Below, in pieces: positions 40,931 to 52,353 of a DNA stretch of 64,000 nucleotides. The position numbers were made by a program, and so were the translations under genes. The notes beneath the pieces are model-generated. The model saw nothing but the letters and a program-made list of their open reading frames with translations. It made no database searches and was not told the DNA's origin. Source of the DNA: Lagopus muta. Its lineage: Eukaryota > Chordata > Aves > Galliformes > Phasianidae. Each line of letters opens with the position of its first letter. Positions within the stretch are counted from its first letter, which is position 1. The stretch covers positions 43,118,103-43,182,102 of the forward strand of contig NC_064435.1 of NCBI RefSeq assembly GCF_023343835.1. Reading direction: 5' to 3'.

Positions 40931-42294
40931 CCCCAACCCTTTATTACTCCCTTCATTGTTGCTTGGAGGTAGAACATTCAGATTCCTCACTTCAGAGTGA
41001 AATGACCTTCAAAACTATTTTTTTTTTTTTTTTTCTGGCATTTTACCTGAAGGGACATTTTTAATCCAAGATATACGCATGCAACTTCAAGTGAACTATT
41101 TCAGTTTAATTTAAACACACATTATCCTCATTTGAATGGATTTTATTAAAGGCCAAAACATTTAATAAATGTATCAATTTCCAAAAAGATTGTTCAGTGT
41201 AGATCTCGAAGTACAGATAATTAAATGGCAAAGAAAAAAATTACCTAGTATTTATTTGAAATAGCGCAATGAAATTTTTGATTATTTCCCAGTTCCAAAA
41301 GAGCAGGTGAAAATCAAACTATGCTGTGACAACAGGTACATTTAGATCATCAGAAGTGCAGCTTTTGTTAGGCAAATAGTAGTTTCCATACATGAATAAT
41401 CATGAGAATTTGAGAATTCCTAAGTCCAAACAAGAAAAGGCAGGTTAAGTGCAGAAGATACCTTTTATTATTCTGAGATATAAAGCTGATATAACTTCAA
41501 ATTTAGACAAAATTTTAATTGAAATAAATTTCAGAGTAGCATATTTCATCTGAAGTTTCAGAGAGCTTGAGTATTACTATAAGAGAAGAGCAAAAACATG
41601 GGGTTGTACGCTCCAGAGTCTTACTAAATCCAGCCCTCATGTGGAAATGACTAATGTGTAAAGCTTCAGACCACTGATGATAATTATTCTCTAAATTAAG
41701 GATGAGCTTTATCCAATGTTCTTTGGTGACTAAGAAAGCTGTATTTTTAAAGCTAATTAGTTCTTAGTTAGGGTCATTGTTGTTTATTGTTCAGGCCCCT
41801 TTAGGGTAATTTAGGCTGACCTAAATTAAAAACACTTCATGTTTAGTTGATGATGCACAATAACAGAACCCCCAGACCAAAACAAGTGCTGGACTTTAGT
41901 CTCCAGAGGTGGTCTGCCTAGGAGGAAATATCATATCCATAGATGCTTCCAATATGAACGTCTGGCTGCAAATCCTTGCTTACTTGGCTAAAAAAAGTTT
42001 ACCATCCCACTATAATGGGAAAAAAATAGCCTTAGTGTTTTCCTAATCCTGTGATGATGTTGCATTTTTCCAAGCATTGAGAGGACCAGAACACAGCCAG
42101 CCAGGAAAGTTTTCTGAACTACATAAAGAATTAACAAGAACTAGCTTGCTCTAGGAGCCCAATGGTCTGCTGCCCTATGCAGCAGAAAGTAGATGCTATT
42201 TAGTGAAAGAGTAGAAATCAGGACATGTTAAATGTTCCTTCCCGTCATACACCATGCCAGCTTAAAACAATAGCCATCTTATGCAGGTCTGTAG

Positions 42295-42445
42295 AATCCT
42301 AGAATGTCTTGGGTTCAAGGGACTTCAAGGATCATCAAGCTCCAACTCCCCTGCCGCAGGCAGGGCCACCAACCTCCATACCTAATTCTAGACCAAGCTG
42401 CCCAGGGCCCTATCCAACCTGGCCTTCATTTGCTTTTTTTAGTGA
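42295..42445 (-). mobile_element. CR1 3' fragment
   Basis: Minus orientation: tagaatcctagaatgtcttg, gacttcaaggatcatcaagc, caggcagggccaccaacctc, ccagggccctatccaacctg. A 5'-truncated CR1 3' UTR. Confidence 0.88.
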
Positions 42446-44439
42446 TGGGATTTATCAAATTTTTTGAACTCTCCAGTTCTGATCAGGTAAAACTTAGCAA
42501 TGCTCTTACTAGCTCCAGCATTCCAGTTGATTTGTGAAATACATCTTTCCCTTACAAGTCATGCTAATTACTGTCCAGTATTTCATATAGGTTCATGTAC
42601 ATACTACGTCTACCCTTTAATAACTCCATATAACAAACTCTAAGCTAACCAAATTACAAGTTATATCTTGTTGCTTACTTTTTTTTATCATTGTTTTTTT
42701 TCTCCAAGTCTATGATTCAGAATACTATCAAAGTGCTAAAGTTCAACTTAACACACGGGAGGAGTCATCCTGCAGTAACATGATCCTGTCACAGGTATCT
42801 ATAGTGCCTGTGGACCCAAAGTTGAAATGATGACTGCTTTTTTCCCTCTTATCCTTTCTCTTTCACTCTAGCCCTAAGAAGGCTAAAAATTCCATCAAGG
42901 AACATCAAATGTAAACATCCATGAACATCCATGGTCAAAAGCCCTGCAAAGGAAGAAAGGTAATTCAGTATCTCAGTTATGTCAAATTCCTCACGTTCAA
43001 ACCAAAGCCTCAGAATGCATCTATAAACTCATAGACACAGCAAATGGGGCAGGAATTTACTGCAGTTATGCAATAGAACTCTTCTGATGGGCAGGTCAGC
43101 CCATTTTCAAATAACCTCTCTAATACTCAAACGCTTCCTGGAGATGAAAAAGGCATGACCAGCTCTTAAAGTGCTGTGACAAAAGGCATTTACTCACTCA
43201 GGTGGATTTTCCAAATGGATTTTTGAACAGCAGAGCAACTTCAACACCAGGGAAGGACTTCATTTTTCTGGAAGAAGCTCAGAGAAATACAGGAGCACAC
43301 AAATGTTTATCAGACCCAGAGGCCTACACGGCCCAGCTGTTTTTTTTCCATCAGTGCCATCGGCCCATGCAGCAAGAAAATGGAAGAGTAAAGCAGTCAT
43401 CTGACACTTCCAACAGCTTTGGACTGAAGATACCAGTCTGTACTGACGCACCTCACTGCTAGTCCTGCATGCATCTCTCTTCTAACAGCATTTGCCACTT
43501 CTCTTAAACTCCAACAATGACAGTAGGAGCTATATGTCCAGTGTGTTCTGCGAGATCTGGACTTTCTGTGGCAGAGGAAAACAAGAGTGGTACGGAGACA
43601 GGCCAGGGATTTAAGGTTTTTAATTAGGGCTTTTGGAATAGACGGTCTGGGTCATCTGACCCCAGGCTCCTGTTCTCACAGATGTGGGTTTGTCTCACAC
43701 TGGCACTAAATAAAGAATTCAAAAGCTTGAGAAACTAATTTCTGACCACAAGGTTAGTATTCCAGATTATTACGTTTGGAAACAATTGCAGGTCCAGACA
43801 AATTCATTCCCTTTCAATGTCCACAATTACTTCAATGGAACATAATGAATTTAAAAACATTTAGCACCTTTCACAGCCTGGGCTGCTTCTCAAGACAAAT
43901 CAGGCATTACCAGGCCTAATCAAAATAAACCAATTGCACATTGCAGCCATTTTTTCCTGCTTCCCCTGAGTCTGTATGATGGAGTCTGGTGCAATGCTAT
44001 GTGTTTATGGTGCAACCATCAGCAGAGCCAGGCTGTCACTTGAACGTGCAATGGGGTACTGCAGCACATGGTTGTGAGCATCATACACTGCTTGTCATTG
44101 CACCCCATACCCAAAGAACTACTGCAATCCATCTCACACTTTCCCTGTGCACTGAGGCCTGTGATGCGCTTGCTTGAGATAAGCAACCAAATGGCTTGCC
44201 CACAGGGCTAGCAGGGGGCAATACTGTGCTTTCAGCCAATCCAGCAGTTCTTATGCTCATACAGATGTGCAAACATGATCCTGCCTAATGGAACGTCCCT
44301 CCCTATCTTGCCACCTACTTCATTGGTGGCCTCCTATGCTTCCAGACACAACCAGGCCACCAACCCTCCTTAATGAGCTTGAAAGCACAAGCAGCTGTAA
44401 GGTGCAAACACTGTGTAGAGGAAACTTATTGTTTGAATG
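42446..44439. other. Intergenic, upstream flank of the desmocollin promoter
   Basis: Unique-looking, somewhat less AT-rich than further upstream. The open frame 43202-43462 has no recognisable similarity. Possible distal regulatory DNA by position only; I see no defined element. Confidence 0.6.
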
Positions 44440-44515
44440 AAAAAAAAAAATAAAATACAATATATACTTATATAAAATATAAAAAATATAATAAAAGTTA
44501 TATTAAAATATATGG
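44440..44515. repeat. AT-rich low-complexity block
   Basis: Nearly pure A/T sequence with TATA and AAAT runs, about 250 bases upstream of the CpG island. Not a recognisable transposon. Confidence 0.85.
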
Positions 44516-44769
44516 ATGGATCTACTTGATCTCCTTTTGAAGTGCTTTATTATGGGCAGATTAAAAAAGAAAGCAAACAGAACTTGCTGCTCAGGGTGGT
44601 AAGCCTTTAGAAGTCAGTGCTTCTTAGAAAGCCCAACTCCTGCGCGTGCAACTGAATGTTTTTTATTCACCTGAAGCCACTCAGAAACACATAAAAGATG
44701 CGCTCAGCAGGTGAAACACACCGTATAGAAAAACAGCAAAACAAAGAACAACGCGGTTGGAAAAAGAAA

Positions 44770-45420
44770 AAAAAAAAGGTTGAAAAAGGGGTCGATCCTC
44801 CCGTCGGGAGCCGCGTGCGCGGAACTTGAGCGCGGCGTGGGGCTCCTCCCGGCCTCTCCCCGGGCGCGGCTCGGCGCATAGCCGGCGCCGCTGGGGCACG
44901 GCGGGAGGGGCGGGGAGAGGAGGGGCGGGACGGCGCGGCGCAGGTAGGCGGGCGGGGCCGGGCGGGGTGTCCCAGCGCAGTGCCCGGACCGGGCATTACC
45001 GAAAAGGGAAGGAGGGGAGGAAAAAAAAAAAAAAGTAATTAAAGTCGCCGCTGCCGCCCGCGGTCCCACCCTCCCCACCGGCCGGCTCCTCGGGTAGACG
45101 GGAGGGGACAGAGGGAGACGGCCCGCCGTCGGGACACGCACTCCTCGCCGCTGCCCCGCCGCGCAGCATGGCCCGCGCAGCCCCCCGCCTCGTCCTCCTC
45201 GGGCTCCTGGTGAGTGGGGCGGTCAGGCGTCATTCCGCGCTGCTCCGCGGGCGCGCAGCGAAGGGAAGCGTTTGAGGGGTGGGATGCGGGCGCGGGTCGG
45301 TGCGGTGGAAAACGGCGCTTCGTCCGATCGCCGCTTCCCCGAGCTGTTGTCCCTCTGGCGTGCGGTGCGTTGAGCCCCTCGGAGCGGTCCGATGGGTCAG
45401 TGCCGAGTTTCCTGAACCTT
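44770..45420 (+). promoter_or_regulatory. CpG island promoter of the desmocollin gene
   Basis: A sharply bounded GC-rich and CpG-dense block in otherwise AT-rich DNA, covering exon 1 and about 400 bases upstream. GC-box (Sp1-type) cores are visible near 44906-44915, 44921-44930 and 44951-44959. I see no clear TATA box, so dispersed initiation somewhere around 44,950-45,100 is inferred. A 35-base purine-only tract (45001-45035) and an A-rich purine run (44759-44779) flank the GC boxes. Open frames seen here on both strands are compositional and not genes. Confidence 0.85.
45168..45209 (+). CDS. DSC1: Desmocollin exon 1: start codon and signal peptide N-terminus
   Basis: Fourteen codons, ending in phase 0 at a strong donor (CTG then gtgagt). 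The ATG has A at -3 and G at +4, a strong initiation context, and lies in the CpG island. The residues (M-A-R-A-A-P-R then L/V-rich) form the n-region and start of the hydrophobic core of a signal peptide completed by exon 2. A tiny signal-peptide exon followed by a long first intron is the usual layout of desmosomal cadherin genes. Confidence 0.85.
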
Positions 45421-48400
45421 GGATTAATTGCATTTATATTAGCACATAGCTGTGGCAAGGCCTTTGTCGGGGAGAATCGAGGAGTTGCTCTTCTTTTTAT
45501 TTCCTTTTTTTCCCTTACCCTGCATCACTGCTGTGGCCAGAAGCATGCAGTGATAGTTTGAGCCTGGAAAAAAGATATTTGGTAGCACCAGAGCATTGAA
45601 TTTGTTATTTTTGGCCCATTAGATATACGCATTTTTTATGGAAGCTCTACTTCTCCAGACACGCTGTGCATTCCTGCCTTCGCTGAGATATTCATATTAA
45701 AACTCATAGAAATGCGGGTGAGTTTTACTCATCTGGCTAATTAGAAGGAAAACAAAATTTGCCTGTCACGTATGGGAGAGAAAGCCTGCACACACCCTAA
45801 CCCCAAAAGCTGCTGAAGTGCCTTCTTTGTATAAAGTGAAAGGACGTGGTAGCTGTCTTATACTTGTATTTTCTGTCTATCTTATCATTTAAACTTGTTT
45901 AGCCCTTTGGTAGATCTTTGGATGACTGTACTGGCTTACAATTTTAATATTAGCCATCGCTGTTGCTGAAAATATCTTAGAACAATGTAGTTGTGTTATG
46001 TGACTTTGGTAATGTGAAAGTTAGTACCGTATTAGCTGGAACGGAGTTTTATCGAATATCTCATAGTAAGGAAAGTGCCGACTAAGGCATACGGGTGTTT
46101 TATATATGCATATTTTTCTGTCTCTGTGTATGCACATGCGTGTGTATGTGTACATATATGTATAAAAGAGCACAAACAGCTTTTATGATGCAGACACAAC
46201 ATTTAAATTGCTTTAATGCTATGTTTGCCCTCCCCATTTCAATTTAATTTTTCTGTTAATCTTAGTTTTTCTAAGGTTTGCTAATGCCTTAAAGATTTTC
46301 AAGTATTTTTATTTAAATTTTAATAAGAAAGAAGTCATTTTCAGAATTACCATTGGCTGTTTTCTTCTCTATACTTTTAATCCTGAAGATCTTTTTGGTA
46401 GACTCTCCTTTTTGCCACGCTTTCATCCTGGAAGAATGAATGTACTTTAAAGGCAGAATACATTTATTTACATTTTTCTCTGTTTAAGTGGCTGTGTGAT
46501 TTATTTATTTATTTATTTTTTTAATTGCAATTTTAAAATGTGGATAAAAACTAGATCATTTATTTATATATAAAATCTGAAGTCGGGGCTAAATTACTCT
46601 GTGCTGAGGAATGTCTTTGTACTTCTATATGATCCTGGTAAGGAGTTCTGGTTATCTGCTCCTTGTTTAACAACACGCCATTTGAATTTTGAGGAGGACC
46701 CCGTTTTGTAACAGGTTATATGGGAGTGGTCTGCTGTCATCCACGACGTTTTATTTATGTCATATCTAATTGCCGAAGCGAGATTTAACCAGTTGAGAAT
46801 GTGCTTTGAAGATGCAAAACGAGATGTGTTGTCATGTGGGCTTAATAAGACACTTCTCCCTTTAATGTTCGGCATCATCGCGACTCCACTGAGTTAGAAC
46901 TGGTTCACCTTTAATGCTCAGAGGCTTTGGCCCTGAATTGACCAAGAGTGCTGCTGGGGGAAGTGTACTGCAGAACTGTATTTCATATTTACAGGAAAGT
47001 AATTGTGTAGGTGATGTCTCCTAGTCTAAGGGAATCTTTGCAGCTGATGTCAGTGCTGTGATTTTGGGAAAACACCACAAATGGTGGACAGATGCAGAGC
47101 CTGGTCCTGTCCCCTGTCCAAAGCTCTGCATGCTGTACTGCCTGGTGGCTGCAGGCTGATTTCTGGACCTTCCCACTGCCTGTCTTTCAAAAAACAAAAC
47201 AACAACAAACTAAACAAAGGCAACTTGAGTAACAGTAGTTATTATTCAAAATATGATGTAACTTTTTTCCCCCCTAATTTCTTAATTCGTTTTTTTGTTT
47301 GTTTGTTATTTTATTTTTAGGTATCGAGCTTGTGCTGTGACGCTTGCAAGAAAGTCACTTTTCATGTTCCCTCTGTTCTCGAGGCCGACACGTTGGTTGG
47401 CAGAGGTGAGAAGCTGCAGGTGCCCATCGTAGCAGTGAAACATGGCCTCTTCTCTAGGGATGCTGTTAATACTGCAGGAGTGTTTTTTTTATTTAATGGA
47501 ATGAATGGATGACTGCACACCCAGTTGAACAGCTGGATCAGCCTTTTTGTGGAGGATACGCCCTGTATTTGTTACAGGTTTGAACACTGGCTCTGGGCAT
47601 CCATTTGACTTGTGCATAAATAACTCTTGTCAGCTTTTAGCGTGCATTTTAAAACTAAAACGACATTTAATGCTTTCAGAATTCAGAGTTCTGGGGCACA
47701 GTATTCAGATCAGTGCCTTAATATTCCAGAGTGCACCCATAACCCACAAAGTCATTTGAGGGAGAGAGTAATCATTTGGATAATGGGAAGGGAGAAAAGA
47801 AAGCAAAACCCACACAACCCAAGAACCCAGAAGCCGCTTGTGTGTGTGTGACCGGAGTGCGATTGGGCTGTGACATCTCAGCTCTGCTGGGCTGCTCAGG
47901 GCACTTGAGGAGATGAATTGCAGAGGTGTCCTGCATGTACACTCCATTGGGATGGTGCATCTGGTATTGGATTAGCACAGTGTGCAAGGGGTGGGGAGTC
48001 ATAGGGGAGACCGAAGGATATACCTTTTCATTTGGTATTCAGAAGGTGGCTTTTAAAGGTGTGGCATAGCAGCTGCTACATTCACTGCTGCCTGAGACTG
48101 AGTTTGAGGCCTCAGAGGTGCCCTGTGTGAGTCCCAGGATAACAGAGGTGCACACTCCAAACCTGCATCCCCCATCCAGATTCTACAGTAGGACCAAATG
48201 CAGTGCACTTGTAATTCATTGCAATGCCGCTGCTTGGAAAATCTAGTTTTAAAAGTGAGAGTATGTTGACCTTACTGTTAGATTGTACAATGAAAGGTTG
48301 ATATGGCAGTTTAAGTGTTTTCTGTGTTCTTGGTGTTTATATTTAAATAAATTAAACTTGATTTGAGAGTAAGCTTCACATTGTTACAGTGCTGTAAAAG

Positions 48401-51400
48401 AAATTGTAAACCTTGACGTTAAACTTTTTTTTCCCAGACTTTTAACTAGGAATGGAATGCTTGAATGGCGTTCCTTGAATGTTTATTGGGAGAGTAATTG
48501 TAGGATTGTACCATGACAGTAGAATAAGTAGGATTTTCTTCACTGAAAGTTTTGTATGTTTCTGACTTATGCAATATATATGAGAGACTATAAAGGAAAG
48601 ATCCCACAAGGCAATGACATACTGAAGATAATGCTGTTTCACGTAATCATTGCAGACAAAACACCCATTTTGGTATATTTGGAAATGATATATATGATAT
48701 ACTTTAAGTGAGGAGGTGATAATTCTGTTCAGAACTAAATTTTCTTTGCATGGATTGACAAGGGAGTGGAGTACTGTTGCAACACTATAGAAAGGCTATG
48801 AAACATTTAACTAAGCAGTTAAATGAAGGACTTAGTATGGAGGAGGAAAATGAGCCATATTTAAAACTATGCTTTCCATCTGTTCTTACATTTTTTTGGA
48901 AATTTATTTTATTTAAAACATCATCTATGTATGTAGGGTGAAATTTTGAATCCAGTTTAGTCTTAGTTTTATAGCTGTAGAAAAACTGAAAAACTCAGTT
49001 TACTGTGATACCATTATCGAGGCATGCTAGTACATAGTTCTCTTTATCTTAAAACTTTTTGGTTTAAAAAAAAAAAAAAAAAAGAACAAAAAAGCCCCAC
49101 CAAACCCAAACTATTTTATTTTGGCACTTGCTAAGAGGAAAAAAATATTTGATTCTAAAACATAACACTAACACCTCCATGTGTGTTGCGGAGTTGCTTT
49201 ATCTAGAGCTTAGGAAAGCTCCTACATCTTTTTCAGTGTGCCAAACGCTCCTACACCTTTTTCTGTGTACCAAATCAATCTTACTTTGTGCTTTGATGTT
49301 ATTTAGGTTAATTATTTCTATCCTGATTTTGACCCTCTCTCCCCGACCTCCCACTGTTGTGAAGAATTACTGCTTGGTGAACCAATTTTAGTGAAGTGTA
49401 TTAAACTGTATTTAAGCCACAAATTTACAGCAAATGCTTTAAGTGTACCTGAGAAGTGTACTAAGATTACTTGACACTTCCTGTCAACTGCATGGGATTC
49501 TGTCTTGTAAATATTAATAAATTGTTCATCCATCATTTGTTCTAGAGTTAGTGTGTATCTCTCTCATCAGTCTGCCTCATAATTTAAAGACCTTTGTGCT
49601 CCCAAGGCTTCTAAATCACATAGGCCCAGTCAGTGTTTTCCTCCTTAGGGCGAATCTTCCAAGAAGTAATATCTCCCTTGGGAATTTGCATTAGTTAATA
49701 TCTTCACTGATTATGTGGGGGGCAGAGCACAAGAGAAATGTAATACTCACTGATCCACTAATGAATGTGTCTGCAATGTTCATTGCATTTATATGTATTA
49801 GTTTGTCTCCTGTTGCATCAAGAATCCCACCAGTGTAGTAGTACCTTTTGGAGAGATGGGTATGAATCACCCATGTCCTTTAGGAAATACTTTCATAAGC
49901 GCAGTAGTGGAAATTTGTGTGAACTCATTCAGTGCTAAGTGCATGGATGAGTTCTAGAGTCTGTATTTGTACTGCTTAAATGCCAAATGACACGATTTTT
50001 AAAGAGGCTATGTCAGCAAATTGTAATTAGGGAATGATTTTTCTCTTTGAGATGGATCTTATCATTTCACTGTTCGAGTTACTGTCTGAATCTTTTTTTC
50101 TTACAGTTAATTTAAATGAGTGCCTTCAGTCTGCAGAACACATCAGTTCCAGTGATGGGAGTTTCAAAGTTCTGGAAGATGGTTCCGTGTATACAACCTC
50201 TGCTGTTTCTTTATCTGATGATAAAAGGACTTTTGCCATATTACTTAAAGATCTTCAAGAACATGTAGAAAAGAAAATACTTATTGACTTGGAGACAGAT
50301 GACAAAAAGGTGGGCCTCTAATTCTAAGGTACCTTCCTTCTTTGGGTGTGATTGTACAGAGTATGGTTTCATGTTGGGTGAACAGTTGGATTTTCAGAAT
50401 TCAAATAATCAGGCAACACAGTCTACACTATGGTGTGTATTTGTGGCAGTTGCTGATTGCAGTGTCGATTGAATCAGCAGATATCCTGCTTGAAAGAGGG
50501 GATGCTAACAAGGAGCTTAAAAAGGAATGTGAAGAATCTTAAAAGCCATGTTTGAGGCGTTCAGGCAGATCTTGTTTACAGTGAATGAAAAACCTCTTGG
50601 ATTACTGTCACACATACAATCAGAAATAGAGATCTTGGAAAAATGGATAGTGTGAAAATGTGGAGTGGATGTGTGGGAAAAGCATTATGAAAGTTAAGCA
50701 AAAGTATACAGTTATATGGATATTTTCTTACCTGTCATTTTGACCCGCACACAGAAGACTAGGCACGCTAGAGATACAGTTCTCAAGCGAACCAAGAGAC
50801 GATGGGGCCCAATTCCTTCTGTTATGATAGAGAACTCACTTGGACCTTTCCCACTACAAATTCAGCAGGTACATTTTATACAGATCTTAATTTTACAGTG
50901 CATCGTCCTTTTGTATGATGATTATGATGTATGAAGAACAGAAGCGAGCAACTCATGTACTGTCCCACTGATACCATTCCTCTTCCTCCTCTGTCTTGCT
51001 CTGTTTTATGTTTCTCGAGATCCTGTAGCTGAAATAACTTGTGATGGTAGTAGCAACTGGAAAGGTGCTACAGTTGTAAAAAGCAGAAAAGCATACTATG
51101 ACAGGAGAGCTCTTCTGCTTAGAAATCAATGAATCTATGAAGCGTGTAGTTTGAACAGGAAAGTCTCCACAAAAATGCTATAATGTTGCTTAGATTTAGT
51201 AGAAACAGGGAAGATAAAAATTTGTCCACTTGTCTGTATACTTTCTGGAGTTCAGAGTGAATATCTGTAGAATTTAAGACTTAAGTAAGAATTTCTTACT
51301 TAAGAATTTAAGAATATTGTCTGTGTTATTAGGAAGAGAACCGCCAGTATGTAAACAAGTAGACATGAAAGAGAAATACAAGAACTATAGTTATCATTAA

Positions 51401-52310
51401 TGCATCTGCCTTCTCCTCATTACAGAATGTCTGGTAGCAGATACGTAGAGATGAGTGTAATAACAGAGTCTGTACAGAGCAATCATTCTGCTAATCTTAT
51501 CTGCCTAACTTCTGGCTTTCAGTAGATAGGGGAAGTATTTGGGGAGGGGGTTGTCTGTAAATAGATAACTGCTGATGTTACCTCCTTACTGCTTGTAGTA
51601 TGGTGTGGAGAGGCTATTTAAATTGGCATGTTCCTAGACTAAGCTATAGGTTGTTTTCTTTTTCCTTTTCCTTTGCTTTTTGTTTTCATTAATTACAAGT
51701 CATATTGTCAGTGAATGCATTGGAACTAAAATCTTTTGAGCAGAGGCACACATAAGAACCATCTGTATATGAATATGTATGAATGCAGCATTTTAGAAAT
51801 AGTAGATTTCTAGAGCAGAATTATATTTTTTCCATGCATGCTATCATTTCTTAAATTGTTTCATGGTAAATGTTTGAGTTTGAATTAACTACCTATCCCC
51901 GTGCACACACCTTATAAAGGAAGGCAGCTACAAGTCAGTCTGTTTCTCTATTCTGAGAAGCCTAAGCTGCTGAAGAAAATAAATAAATAGAGTTTTATTT
52001 TCGTCATTGAAAACTTCTGCTTCTGCGTATGTGATTGTAGGAAGTATTAGAGTGCTGCTGCTGTTTCACCCTGGGTTTAAAAATGTGTTCTTCGTAGGTC
52101 CAGTCAGATACGGCTCAGAACTACACCATTTATTACTCTGCAAGTGGACCAGGAATTGATCAAGATCCAAAGGGCTTGTTTTACATAGAAAGAGAAACTG
52201 GAAATATCTTTGCTACTCGTGCAGTAGACCGTGAGCAGTATCCAAGTTTTCAGGTACTGGGCTCCATAATGTAAATATAGTTACATCCTTTATTTCTTAT
52301 ATTTTTTATG

Positions 52311-52353
<43 letters not shown>

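Larger units (their letters stand above)
33166..42294. other. Long intergenic stretch, no gene seen
   Basis: AT-rich DNA holding the 15-bp and 14-bp tandem repeats and the CAAAAA run. Open frames at 34897-35238, 35000-35359 and 37451-37885 overlap in different frames and show no recognisable domain. Confidence 0.6.

Noticed and set aside
44667..45561. Several open frames of 70-145 codons on both strands in and beside the CpG island
   Set aside because: They overlap each other, are rich in Arg, Pro, Gly and Ala, and follow from CpG-rich composition. None continues into a recognisable protein, and the real exon here is the 14-codon signal-peptide exon.
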